Shown here one piece after another: positions 33,288 to 42,782 of a stretch of DNA of 64,000 bases. The notes below the pieces were generated by a model. The model searched no databases. It was not told the DNA's origin and saw nothing but the letters and a program-made list of their open reading frames with translations. The stretch's first letter is position 1; the number at the start of each line of letters is the position of its first letter. The position numbers and the translations under genes are program-made. This DNA is from Chitinophaga sp. SYP-B3965 (GTDB lineage: Bacteria > Bacteroidota > Bacteroidia > Chitinophagales > Chitinophagaceae): the NCBI RefSeq assembly GCF_009647655.1, contig NZ_WJFD01000004.1, positions 1 to 64,000 on the forward strand, read 5' to 3'.

Positions 33288-33305
33288 TGCCAGATTAACG
33301 GAGGT

Positions 33306-33884
33306 ATGGATAAGAAGGCTGCTTTTCCCGATTCTTTTTCGATGAGTGCACTACGGCGTGGAGATAAGGCTACGTTCAATTGCTTGTTTTCGGAATATTA
33401 CCCCACTCTTTGTTTCTTCGCAGAAAAACTACTGAAAGACCGCTTCGCCGCAGAAGAAGTGGTCCAGGGTGTTATGCTTAAGGTCTGGGAAAAACAGGCA
33501 GATTTTGATGAATTCATCTCCCTCAAAGCATTCCTTTTTATCAGTACCCGCAACGCCAGTCTGAATTACCTGGATAAGATCCAGCGGCAGCGGAAACATG
33601 AACAAACCCTGGAAATGCTGGCCCCGGCTTCGGAAGAAGTGACCCTTACCACTATTTTTAAAGCAGAGGCGATGCGCGAGATCTATAACGCCATTGAACA
33701 GCTGCCGGAAAAATACCGCCTGATCATGGAACTGGCGTATAAAGAAGAATTGAAAAATGCAGAGATCGCAGAACGGCTGTCCATCCCCATCGGCACCGTG
33801 AACAAACAAAAGATGCGTGCCCTGAAAACCCTGCGGAAGCTCCTTTCCCCCAAATCTTTTTCCTTTTTGTTAAGTTTTTTTTAA
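33306..33884 (+). CDS. ECF RNA polymerase sigma factor (locus 1)
   Basis: 192 aa. Region sigma2 spans about residues 22-90 (FNCLFSEYYPTLCFFAEKLL, AEEVVQGVMLKVWEK) and region sigma4 about 125-180 (LPEKYRLIMELAYKEELKNAEIAERLSIPIGTVNKQKMRALKTLRK). It belongs to the Bacteroidota sigma-70 ECF family that pairs with FecR anti-sigma factors. It should direct RNA polymerase to the SusC operon that follows. FecR begins 69 bases downstream. Confidence 0.94.
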   Translation: MDKKAAFPDSFSMSALRRGDKATFNCLFSEYYPTLCFFAEKLLKDRFAAEEVVQGVMLKVWEKQADFDEFISLKAFLFISTRNASLNYLDKIQRQRKHEQTLEMLAPASEEVTLTTIFKAEAMREIYNAIEQLPEKYRLIMELAYKEELKNAEIAERLSIPIGTVNKQKMRALKTLRKLLSPKSFSFLLSFF

Positions 33885-33952
33885 AATAATTGACTCCGGT
33901 TGTCCCATTTTGGTTCCGGGGTCTGTTTCTATTTAAGTATATCGTCATTCAC

Positions 33953-35170
33953 ATGGAAGATCAGCAATTACACATTACTTTAAGGATGACGGGTTTACTG
34001 GCCGGTTATCTCCGGAACACCCTCAGCGATGCGGAGCGGCATGAACTGGAAGTATGGCTGGCTGCTAATGAACGCAACCGGGAAGTGCTGGAAGAATTGA
34101 TGAGTGAAGAAAAGGCCGCAGCCGAATGGCGCAGTTTGGCCTATTACCGGGAAAGAACAGAAAAGGCCAGGGAAGAACTGGCGGCGGAAATAAAACGTCG
34201 CTCAGCCTCCCGTACAAGACGACTGTTCTTTTACAGGGCAGCGGGTGTGTTACTGTTCCTGTTAGGTGCAGCGTCCGTTATCTGGATGAAGACGTCCCGC
34301 AAACCGGATCATATCACCACAGCGGAGTATGCGGTGAATGTATTACCTGGTAGTCAGAAAGCACAACTGGTATTGTCTAATGGTAAACATGTAGAGTTGA
34401 ATAAGGGTGGCGATACTTCTTTTATGCAGGGCGCTTCTATAAAGGTGCAACAGCAAAAAGGGATGCTGGCCTATGAAGATATTAATGAACAGTATGAAGA
34501 GATACAATTTCATCAGCTGATCACACCTAAAGGGGGAGAATATCATTTGTTACTGGAAGATGGTACGCATGTCTGGCTGAACGCTGCTTCCTCCATCCGC
34601 TTTCCTACCCGTTTTACAGGAAGGGAAAGAAGAGTGCAGCTAACGGGAGAAGCCTATTTTGAAGTCGCCAAAGATGCCAGCAAACCTTTTGTGGTGGATA
34701 TCAACGACCAAACTTACATCCATGTTCTGGGCACCCATTTTAATGTAAATGCATACACAGACGAAGAGAAGATACACACTACACTGTTAGAAGGTTCAGT
34801 AGTCGTTTACAACGGCATTATGGCACAAGGAGGTACTCATGGACACCAGATACTTCCTGGCCAGCGGGCTGTTACAGATCCGAAAGGGAAAGGAAAAGGT
34901 GCTACCATTGTAGAACAGGCAGACACTGTTCGTGCCATAGCATGGAAAAATGGCGTATTTGATTTTAACGACACAAAGTTATCTGAAGTAATGCGCCAGG
35001 TATCCAGGTGGTACAACATTGATATTGTCTATGAAAAAGGAATACCAGATATAAAGGTTTGGGGCAGGATGGAAAGAAACCAAAATCTGCAACAATTAAT
35101 AAGGATACTTAACGGGATGGACGTGAGAGTAAAACTGGAAAGTATCGATAAGCTGATCGTATTACAATAG
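33953..35170 (+). CDS. FecR family anti-sigma factor (locus 1)
   Basis: 405 aa from the ATG at 33953 (the open frame reaches 33890 without a better start). The cytoplasmic N-terminal part (about 1-85) binds sigma, one membrane helix sits near 86-108 (FYRAAGVLLFLLGAASVIW), and the periplasmic FecR domain follows (TPKGGEYHLLLEDGTHVWLNAASS, then GEAYFEVAKDASKPF). A C-terminal DUF4974-type domain (FDFNDTKLSEVMRQVSRWYNIDIVY) resembles the receptor STN fold. It transmits the receptor signal to the sigma factor. Confidence 0.94.
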   Translation: MEDQQLHITLRMTGLLAGYLRNTLSDAERHELEVWLAANERNREVLEELMSEEKAAAEWRSLAYYRERTEKAREELAAEIKRRSASRTRRLFFYRAAGVLLFLLGAASVIWMKTSRKPDHITTAEYAVNVLPGSQKAQLVLSNGKHVELNKGGDTSFMQGASIKVQQQKGMLAYEDINEQYEEIQFHQLITPKGGEYHLLLEDGTHVWLNAASSIRFPTRFTGRERRVQLTGEAYFEVAKDASKPFVVDINDQTYIHVLGTHFNVNAYTDEEKIHTTLLEGSVVVYNGIMAQGGTHGHQILPGQRAVTDPKGKGKGATIVEQADTVRAIAWKNGVFDFNDTKLSEVMRQVSRWYNIDIVYEKGIPDIKVWGRMERNQNLQQLIRILNGMDVRVKLESIDKLIVLQ

Positions 35171-35281
35171 CAAAAATCTAAAGAACGACATATGCCGACG
35201 CATGTATCGCGGACCATTCCTGGCCTGTGAGAGAAAGTGCGCCTTATTTATTCACTTACCAACCAAAGTCAATTACCTACT

Positions 35282-38200
35282 ATGCGATTTAAAGCCTTAA
35301 TGCTACTTGCATGCGCATTGCTCCTCTTTGACAAAGCGGCGGGACAAACTATTACCTATGCCGGTACAAAAGTACCCTTACAGGAAGTCCTTACCGAAGT
35401 ACAAAAACAGACGAAGTTCCTCGTCATGAGCAACAGCCAGCTGATTAAAGAAGCCCCGCCTGTAACCATCAGTGCAAAGGGCACGCCATTAGTCTCTTTC
35501 CTGGATGAACTATTCAAGGGCCCTCATTTGGATTACGCCATTGAGAACCACACCATTATTATCCGGAAAAAAAGAGCCACGACTGTTATACCACGTGTGT
35601 ATACAGATACCAGCCGCCAAAAAGAAATCGTTGGTGTGGTTACAGACAGCTCCGGACAACCATTACCCGGTGTGAGCATCCGCATTGTTGGCCGGCCCGG
35701 AGGAACTACCACCAATCAGAACGGACAATTTAGTCTGAAGGCAGATCATGATGCTGTACTGAGCGCATCTTATATCGGCTACAAGGCTGTAACGCTCAGG
35801 GTACCTGCAGTAGCGGCAATGGCCTCCATCAAAATGGCTGCCGCCTCCAATGATCTTAATACCGTATCGGTAGTGAGCAACGGTTTCCAGAACAGAAAGC
35901 AAATTGCTTCGGTAGGTTCCATCAGTACCGTCACGGCAAAAGACCTGGAGAATTCAGGCATCACCACTTTTGATAAAGCCCTGGCTGGAAAGATGCCGGG
36001 TGTTTATGTTCGAAGCGTATCAGGCCGCCCGGGAGAAACAGGGCAGATCATTATCCGTGGTGTGAACACCTTAACAGGTAATGCTCAGCCACTGTATGTA
36101 CTGGACGGTATGCCTTTGCAGGGAGATGAAGTATCTGCCAGCATGAACAGCCTCATCACAAATGGTATCGGCAATGTACCGCCTGAAAATATAGAAAGCA
36201 TCACCATTCTGAAAGATGCTACAGCCGCTTCTATCTATGGGTCGAGAGCGGCTAACGGCGTTATTGTGATCACAACCAAAAATGGAAAGATAGGTAGTGA
36301 TTATATTAACTACACTGGCAAGTATGGTGTAACCATGCGCCCGGAGAATAGTTTCAACTTCATGAACTCCAAAGAAAAAGTAGCGTTTGAAAGGGGACTG
36401 CGGGATGATTATTATCCTCCTTATGAATCCGGTGGCCGTGTGATACAACTGCTGAGCCTGGCGGATAAAGGTGCACTTACTTATGATGAAGCAGAAGCGC
36501 AGATTGCACTATTGGAACAAACGAATACGGACTGGATCAAACAATTGTATCGGGTGGCGAACAGCCAGTCGCACAACATCAGCTTCAGTGGTGGTAATAC
36601 CAAAACTACTTATTATGCCGGGTTCAACTTCCAGGATTCAAAAGGAAGCCTGATCGAAAATAAATTCCAGACCGGCGGCCTCACCATGAAACTGAGCCGT
36701 TTTGTTACCAGCAAATTACTGTTCAAAGTAAACCTCTATACGACTATTAAAAAGAATGTGGAAGGTCAGGCTGGTGTAGATCCATTCAAATATGCCGTAT
36801 TTGCCAACCCTTATGAGAAACCTTATAATGCGGATGGCTCTTACGCTTCAGATGTTACGTATCGCGCTATTCCTTATGATGTGGGAGCTAATTCTGCGCT
36901 GTATTATAACACCTTTAATATTATCCGTGAGCTGAGAGAAAACAAACTCACGAATACTTATGGAAATATCAGGGCGCAGTTTGCGGTGGAATATGATTTC
37001 TTTTCACATTTCAAATACACCGGTAACGTAGTGGCATCTTATACAGCGGTACAGGATAAAGATGAATCTTTTGGCGGTACTTACCGGAGCTGGGTGAACA
37101 ACTGGCTCAATCAAACATCTACCGGTGGTGGTGTTTTGCCTGAACATAACAGGGGATATTTACAGGAAGGGTCCGGCAGAACATTAGATTATACTGTTCG
37201 CAATACGGTAGAGTATACGAATACCTTTGCTGCGAAACATTTTGTGCAGGCTTTCTTCGCCAATGAATTCGGTGCTGTAACGAATGATAAGTTCTCTCAT
37301 TTCAACCCGATCTATTTACAACAATATGGTATTGCCGGTTACCCCAGTTGGGACCTGGTACCGGATAACCGTTTCTCCAGTCTGCAGCTGGCAAAATTGG
37401 GAAGCACCTATACCCGCGAAAACAGAAGTGCTTCCTTCATTGGTTCCATGGCTTATGTATATGATAACCGTTATGTACTGAATGCTAACGTGCGGTATGA
37501 TGGTGTGGATATCATTGGTTCAGATAATCAGTTCTCTCCTTTATGGTCTGCCGGTGTAAAATGGAATGCACATAGTGAAGAATTCCTGAAAGATTATCAG
37601 TCTACCATCAGCAGGCTGGTATTATCTGTGGGATATGGTTACAGGGGAAGCATCAACAGAAGTGTGTATCCTTTCCATACTTATGAACTCGGTACGGCAG
37701 TATATGCTAATATACCGGTGGCCACTAAATTTGCTTATGGCAACCCGGTGATCAAATGGGAAAAGAAAAGAGAAACCAACCTGGGCTTAGAGCTGTCCCT
37801 GTTTAATGGAAGGATCAATACAGACTGGCGTTATTTCACAGAAGAAGTAATAGACCTGCTGGATAATACAAGAACGGCACCTTCCGTAGGAAGGCCTTCT
37901 GCCATTGTGAACGTGGGCAATCTCACCAACAAAGGGCTGGAATTGAACCTCCGCGTGGAAGCCATTAAAACAAAGGATTTCCTCTGGGAAGTAGGCGCTA
38001 ATATCACGAAGATCAAAAACAATCTGAGCAAGGTATTTGAAAAAGAGGTACCTGTTACCGGTAATAACTATACCGCTAATATAGAAGGTTATCCTATTAA
38101 CAGCTGGTTCGGTTACAAGTTCTCCCATGTAGATCCTGTAACGGGCAGCCTGATCGTACTCGCGCAAAAAAGGAATTCAAAACTGGTAGACGGGAAAGTA

Positions 38201-38785
38201 GAAACTACTTATGCAGATGCGGAAGTAGATCTGAGCAGGACCAGCGCGGCAGATCTTACAGCCCTGTACAGGCCTTATTACCTCGGGCATAGCGATCCGG
38301 AATTATATGGCGGTTTCAACACAAGGGTTACTTATAAAACAATAGAGCTGACCGCCCAGTTTGTATATGCGGATGGAAATGACATCATCAGTTTCCGCGA
38401 CAGAAGAGAAGGCCCCAGTGGCATTGTGAGTGATATTGTTGCGAGTCGTACCAACCGGTTGAAAGATAATCTCTACCGTTGGCGGCAGGCAGGTGATATC
38501 ACAGATATCCCCGCTTACAGAACAGCATTGTCTAACTATACGCAGTATCTCATTTCCACAGATATTGAAAGTGGCGCTTACCTGAAATGTACGGAACTCG
38601 CATTGTCATGGAGAGCATCCCGTCAGTTGCTGTCCAGAACGGCTGTGAAAACATTCAAGGCTACTTTGTTAGCCAGCAATGTATTGGCACTGAGCCCTTA
38701 CAGCGGAACGGATGCAGAAACAAAAACGCCGTTCGGATATCCTAACACAAGGAGTTACACACTGTCATTAACCGTTGGATTTTAA
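35282..38785 (+). CDS. SusC/RagA TonB-dependent receptor with STN domain (locus 1)
   Basis: 1167 aa from the ATG at 35282 (a GTG 45 bases upstream is in frame). Signal peptide about 1-22; STN signalling domain about 25-95 (YAGTKVPLQEVLTEVQKQTKFL); carboxypeptidase-regulatory-like domain from about 120 (GVVTDSSGQPLPGVSI); plug with LYVLDGMPLQGDEV and ITILKDATAASIYGSRAANGV; then a long barrel with a C-terminal aromatic (SLTVGF). It imports substrate through the outer membrane and, via STN, signals to FecR. It follows FecR by 111 bases and overlaps no gene at its 3' end. Confidence 0.96.
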   Translation: MRFKALMLLACALLLFDKAAGQTITYAGTKVPLQEVLTEVQKQTKFLVMSNSQLIKEAPPVTISAKGTPLVSFLDELFKGPHLDYAIENHTIIIRKKRATTVIPRVYTDTSRQKEIVGVVTDSSGQPLPGVSIRIVGRPGGTTTNQNGQFSLKADHDAVLSASYIGYKAVTLRVPAVAAMASIKMAAASNDLNTVSVVSNGFQNRKQIASVGSISTVTAKDLENSGITTFDKALAGKMPGVYVRSVSGRPGETGQIIIRGVNTLTGNAQPLYVLDGMPLQGDEVSASMNSLITNGIGNVPPENIESITILKDATAASIYGSRAANGVIVITTKNGKIGSDYINYTGKYGVTMRPENSFNFMNSKEKVAFERGLRDDYYPPYESGGRVIQLLSLADKGALTYDEAEAQIALLEQTNTDWIKQLYRVANSQSHNISFSGGNTKTTYYAGFNFQDSKGSLIENKFQTGGLTMKLSRFVTSKLLFKVNLYTTIKKNVEGQAGVDPFKYAVFANPYEKPYNADGSYASDVTYRAIPYDVGANSALYYNTFNIIRELRENKLTNTYGNIRAQFAVEYDFFSHFKYTGNVVASYTAVQDKDESFGGTYRSWVNNWLNQTSTGGGVLPEHNRGYLQEGSGRTLDYTVRNTVEYTNTFAAKHFVQAFFANEFGAVTNDKFSHFNPIYLQQYGIAGYPSWDLVPDNRFSSLQLAKLGSTYTRENRSASFIGSMAYVYDNRYVLNANVRYDGVDIIGSDNQFSPLWSAGVKWNAHSEEFLKDYQSTISRLVLSVGYGYRGSINRSVYPFHTYELGTAVYANIPVATKFAYGNPVIKWEKKRETNLGLELSLFNGRINTDWRYFTEEVIDLLDNTRTAPSVGRPSAIVNVGNLTNKGLELNLRVEAIKTKDFLWEVGANITKIKNNLSKVFEKEVPVTGNNYTANIEGYPINSWFGYKFSHVDPVTGSLIVLAQKRNSKLVDGKVETTYADAEVDLSRTSAADLTALYRPYYLGHSDPELYGGFNTRVTYKTIELTAQFVYADGNDIISFRDRREGPSGIVSDIVASRTNRLKDNLYRWRQAGDITDIPAYRTALSNYTQYLISTDIESGAYLKCTELALSWRASRQLLSRTAVKTFKATLLASNVLALSPYSGTDAETKTPFGYPNTRSYTLSLTVGF

Positions 38786-38795
38786 ATTTTTTGTT

Positions 38796-40334
38796 ATGAG
38801 GTTATTCTTATTAATAGTGGTATTAGCCACATCTTCCTGGAGCTGCAAACAATACTTAGACCTTCCCGCAAAGAACCAGCGTACCGTTGCAAATGTGGAC
38901 GATATGAAAACGCTGCTGGCATCTTACCTGAAAGGTGTGGCGGAGTTACGGATAAAACCTTTATATGGTAACGTGATGTGCCTGGCGCCAGCCGCGGGCA
39001 ACGTGATGTTTGAAGCCTATTCAGATAATATAGATTTTGAACTGGCCTTAACGCAAACTTACCTTAAACCCAATAACAATCACCTCAAGGTTGAACAGGG
39101 TTATGCAGACTTGTTGCTGTGGAATGATTTTAACACACCCGGTTTGATCTGGAATCAACACTATGAGATCATTGGTTTCCTGAACGCCCTGATAGATCAG
39201 ATGGACGACATTGAAGCTACCCCGCAACAGCAGGACCAGTTATTGGGAGAGATGTATGTACATCGTGCTTATTACTTATTTAAGCTGCTCCAATATTTTG
39301 CGCCTTATAATAAAGGTGAACTGGGCATCCCCGTTTATCTCCATACAGGCGAAGGGGTTTTAGGAATTGATAATCCAAGGAAAACACAGGCGGAAGTATA
39401 CAAGATCATCCTGGATGATCTGCTTGCGGCGGAAACCATGATCAAAAGAACAACGCCCGTTACCGGTTTCAACGTCTTTTATTCCAACCGTTATATTCAT
39501 CACCTGATGGCGCAGGTATATTGGTTCAAAGCGGAATCACCTGCAAAAGAAGCTACAGATTATGAAGCTGTGAAAACAAATGCGGCCATTGCTATAGAAG
39601 GAACAGAACCTTTTATTCCTACAACGGTAACAGGCATGATCAATGCATATGGTGCTAAAGATCCCAATTATCCTGTCGTTTGCCAGGAGAGTAATTCACA
39701 AGGTGCCATCAGTTCTTTGTATGGCTCCTGTTATCAGTATCTCACCCCGGGTACTTTTGGTCCTGAAAATATTCCGTTGTCTGCAGAATTTGCGGCACTC
39801 TTCAAACCAGGAGATGTTCGTATCGCTGCGATCTTCAATGCAGATCCTGCGCGTGCAGGAGGGAAAGTAGGCACAGCGGGTAAAACATTGAACTGGGGAT
39901 GGCCTTCTGATGGTACTGCCACCGGATCGCTCAAACGGGGAGATGTTTGCATCTTTAAACCGGAAGATGCATTCCTGATGCTGGCAGAAGCACAATTCAG
40001 GCTGAATGATGCAGGAGGGGCCATTACTACATTGAACAAATTCAAAGCATTCAGGAATGCAGGAACGGCAGATGGCCTTGCCGGCGATGCTTTGTTGCAG
40101 GAAATTGTGGATGAGCGCCGCAAGGAGTTCTTTGGTGATAATGATAAACGCTGGCTGGATCTGAAACGGTATGGTAAGAAAACCATCAACCGAAAATTCC
40201 TCTTCCTCAACAAGAATTATGATCTCACCGTAGCGCCCAACGATTATCGTTATGCACTGCCTATTCCTTTAACGGAAGTACAGGAGAACAAGGACCTTAT
40301 ACCAAATGAAGGCTGGGTAGCCATTGAGTATTAA
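38796..40334 (+). CDS. SusD/RagB lipoprotein (locus 1)
   Basis: 512 aa from the ATG at 38796. The lipobox is SSWSCKQYL (Cys near residue 17). TPR-like helices are clear (QDQLLGEMYVHRAYYLFKL), and the C-terminal end carries DERRKEFFGDNDKRWLDLKRYG and ALPIPLTEVQENKDLIPN, typical SusD endings. It forms the lid over the SusC barrel at the cell surface and binds the substrate. The ATG lies ten bases after the SusC stop. Confidence 0.95.
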   Translation: MRLFLLIVVLATSSWSCKQYLDLPAKNQRTVANVDDMKTLLASYLKGVAELRIKPLYGNVMCLAPAAGNVMFEAYSDNIDFELALTQTYLKPNNNHLKVEQGYADLLLWNDFNTPGLIWNQHYEIIGFLNALIDQMDDIEATPQQQDQLLGEMYVHRAYYLFKLLQYFAPYNKGELGIPVYLHTGEGVLGIDNPRKTQAEVYKIILDDLLAAETMIKRTTPVTGFNVFYSNRYIHHLMAQVYWFKAESPAKEATDYEAVKTNAAIAIEGTEPFIPTTVTGMINAYGAKDPNYPVVCQESNSQGAISSLYGSCYQYLTPGTFGPENIPLSAEFAALFKPGDVRIAAIFNADPARAGGKVGTAGKTLNWGWPSDGTATGSLKRGDVCIFKPEDAFLMLAEAQFRLNDAGGAITTLNKFKAFRNAGTADGLAGDALLQEIVDERRKEFFGDNDKRWLDLKRYGKKTINRKFLFLNKNYDLTVAPNDYRYALPIPLTEVQENKDLIPNEGWVAIEY

Positions 40335-40351
40335 ACGCAAAAAAGAAACTT

Positions 40352-41626
40352 ATGAACAAGCTATTAATAGGGCTTTTCTTCTTATTGGCGCTGGCCCAGG
40401 CCGGATGTAAAAAAGATGGATTCGCCTACAAAATGTACGAGCCAACAGCAGATGATGTAGATTCCATCTATTTGTCTGCCACAGATAAAATGATGATCGC
40501 AGATGGTCAGGCTACGCTGAACTTTATCGTGGAAGCGTATCGCACTGTGCATCTTCCTTCCGGGAAAGACACACTGGAATTCATCGACTACCGGAAATTA
40601 CCTGCAGGCTCCCTGAGAATAATAGAAGAGAGATCAGGTAATGAAGTAGGGCTGAAATATTCCACCACTACCATTCCTTTTGATACCGTGAAATTCCATG
40701 CAGAGATAGGAGGAACGAAATCGCCCACCAAACCGGTGGCGTTAAGAGCTAAACCCGCAGACCCTGCCAAACTGTATGTAGATGTGATCTTTCATGTATG
40801 GGAGTTGAATACTACGCACCCTACTTACGATGTGTCTTCTTATCAGCCGGTGCAGTATGCACAGTTGGTAGAAGCGATAAGATACATGAACAGTGTGATC
40901 AATAATAAAGTGGGTAATAGCCCTAACGGTGCTACCGCTAATATTGAATTCCGTTTGGCCACAAAGAACCAGGCGGGGCAAACCTTACCAGATCCGGGAA
41001 TTAACAAAATTATATATAGCGACAATGTGAAAGTGAATCCGTTAGCGCTTACTTTTAATGTAGCGGATTTCATTGCTTTCATCAACGCCAATAAAGCCAC
41101 TACTATCTGGAGCCCGAAACAATACCTCAATGTGCAGGTAATTCCTTCCGGTGCCAATAACAGTATGGGTGTGGCATATCCTGCCAAACAACTGCCCCTG
41201 TTACCAGGCCAGCAGTCCATCCTGGGTGTGACTGCCACTGCGTTGAACGAAGATGATTTTATCACGGATTATGCCAACGCCTGTGTAGGTTTACCGCGTA
41301 CGATGCTCTTCCCGGGTATTGAGCGGAAGATAGAAATATTCCGGTTTGTTGGAACGTTCTATGGATTGTATACACCTTCGTTGTCCACAGCCCGCTTGTA
41401 TTCGGATTTTTGCTATGATACCCGCAAGTTCGACGGGCAGGATAAACGGAACAGTTATTCCTTTGCCGCCAAAGTAGGATTAGATAGTGAGAAATATATT
41501 GCAGACAATGCAATGGACGATAGCCGTTATCCTACATTGCTCAACTCTATCACAGCAGACCAGGTAACCAGGATGCGTGCAGTAATGACACGTTGCCCGG
41601 GAAGAATGAATTCCAAAAACCAATAA
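40352..41626 (+). CDS. Catalytically dead M43/BF0631-like metalloprotease lipoprotein
   Basis: 424 aa. Lipobox AQAGCKKD near residue 20. The middle and end follow the pappalysin-like layout of zinc-dependent metalloproteinase lipoproteins: IEFRLATKNQAGQTLPDPGI, then KQYLNVQVIPSG ... MGVAYPAKQLP, then the would-be active site, SDFCYDT and the Met-turn-like NAMDDS ... DQVTRMRAVM. The zinc motif (normally HEFGHFLGLYH-like) reads RFVGTFYGLYT at residues 331-341, so all three His and the Glu are gone while G, F and GLY remain. It is probably a surface binding protein derived from a protease. It is third in the locus 1 operon. Confidence 0.7.
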   Translation: MNKLLIGLFFLLALAQAGCKKDGFAYKMYEPTADDVDSIYLSATDKMMIADGQATLNFIVEAYRTVHLPSGKDTLEFIDYRKLPAGSLRIIEERSGNEVGLKYSTTTIPFDTVKFHAEIGGTKSPTKPVALRAKPADPAKLYVDVIFHVWELNTTHPTYDVSSYQPVQYAQLVEAIRYMNSVINNKVGNSPNGATANIEFRLATKNQAGQTLPDPGINKIIYSDNVKVNPLALTFNVADFIAFINANKATTIWSPKQYLNVQVIPSGANNSMGVAYPAKQLPLLPGQQSILGVTATALNEDDFITDYANACVGLPRTMLFPGIERKIEIFRFVGTFYGLYTPSLSTARLYSDFCYDTRKFDGQDKRNSYSFAAKVGLDSEKYIADNAMDDSRYPTLLNSITADQVTRMRAVMTRCPGRMNSKNQ

Positions 41627-41628
41627 AT

Positions 41629-42768
41629 ATGAAAAAAGTAATGCTCTTAGCAGCGGCGGGATTGTTTTCCACCCTGCTGCATGCCCAGGAAGCTTTCACG
41701 CTGAATGGCAAGATCGATGACCTCGGAGAACCCGCCAAAGTAATATTAATGTATGCTTTCGATGGGAAGAGAGTATCAGATACCGCAGAACTGAAAGCTG
41801 GCGCTTTTAGTTTTTCGGGTAAGATCAACAAACCCCTCTCAGCCGTGATCACTATTGTGAAAAGCAGCGCCAACCCACGCATGAATTTCGGTATGGGATA
41901 TGGTGGTGAGATCATTGGCCGTGATGGTTGTTCTTTTTACCTGGATAAAGGGAATATTACCATAACTGGTAAAACCATCAAAGAAGCTGAGATCAAAGGA
42001 TCTGCTGCGCAGGAAGATTATGCTGTATTGCAGAAAGCGCGTAAGCCGGTAGTTGATAAACTCACTGCTATCAGCGATGAGATGAAACAATATGCTACAG
42101 ACCGTGAAGGCGAAGCATATAAAAACCTCTATGCAAAACTCCTTGCTACCATGAAGGAAAATGCGCCTGTTGACAACGCTTTCATTGAGTCGCATCCAAA
42201 TAGCTGGGTAAGCTTTAACCAGGTGACCGGTAAAAGCATGATCCCTAATCCAAAGGAAACAGAAGCACAGTACAAGAAGCTGAATGCTTCCATGCGTAAT
42301 ACCAAAGAAGGTAAAGAATTTGAAGAAAGACTGAAAGTTGCCTACAGCACTGCCATCGGCTCCAAAGCTCCTGACTTTGCGCAGAACAATACAGAAGGCG
42401 TACCTGTTTCTCTCGCTTCCCTGAAAGGCAAATATGTGCTGATCGATTTCTGGGCCAGCTGGTGCGGTCCCTGCCGTGCAGAGAATCCTAATGTGAAACT
42501 GGCATATGATAAATTCAAAGGCAAAAACTTTGAGATCCTGGCTGTTTCCCTGGATGAGAAAAAGGACGCATGGGTAAAAGCCATTGCAGATGATAATTTA
42601 CCCTGGTTACATGTGAGTGACCTGCAAGGCTGGAAGAACATAGTAGCGCAATTGTACAATGTACGCGCCGTACCACAGAACTGGCTGATCGATCCTAATG
42701 GTAAGATCATTGCCGCCAACATGCGTGGTAAAGAACTGGAAGAACGCCTGGCGAAAGAATTACACTAA
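41629..42768 (+). CDS. TlpA family thioredoxin-like protein, DUF4369 type (locus 1, first)
   Basis: 379 aa from the ATG at 41629. Signal peptide about 1-19 (ending LLHAQ). DUF4369-like beta domain about 20-120, a helical connector, then a TlpA/AhpC thioredoxin fold with active-site WCGPC (Cys279, Cys282) and a cis-Pro region (AVPQNWLID). It would reduce disulfides in the periplasm, or be held as a lipid-free enzyme there. The codirectional position two bases after the pseudo-protease stop implies a role in handling imported or surface material. Confidence 0.9.
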   Translation: MKKVMLLAAAGLFSTLLHAQEAFTLNGKIDDLGEPAKVILMYAFDGKRVSDTAELKAGAFSFSGKINKPLSAVITIVKSSANPRMNFGMGYGGEIIGRDGCSFYLDKGNITITGKTIKEAEIKGSAAQEDYAVLQKARKPVVDKLTAISDEMKQYATDREGEAYKNLYAKLLATMKENAPVDNAFIESHPNSWVSFNQVTGKSMIPNPKETEAQYKKLNASMRNTKEGKEFEERLKVAYSTAIGSKAPDFAQNNTEGVPVSLASLKGKYVLIDFWASWCGPCRAENPNVKLAYDKFKGKNFEILAVSLDEKKDAWVKAIADDNLPWLHVSDLQGWKNIVAQLYNVRAVPQNWLIDPNGKIIAANMRGKELEERLAKELH

Positions 42769-42782
42769 AACAATCTTATACT

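Noticed and set aside
40352..41626. A DUF4843 assignment for the third gene of locus 1
   Set aside because: DUF4843 lipoproteins are shorter and lack the Met-turn and CYDT segments; the M43-like alignment fits more of the sequence.
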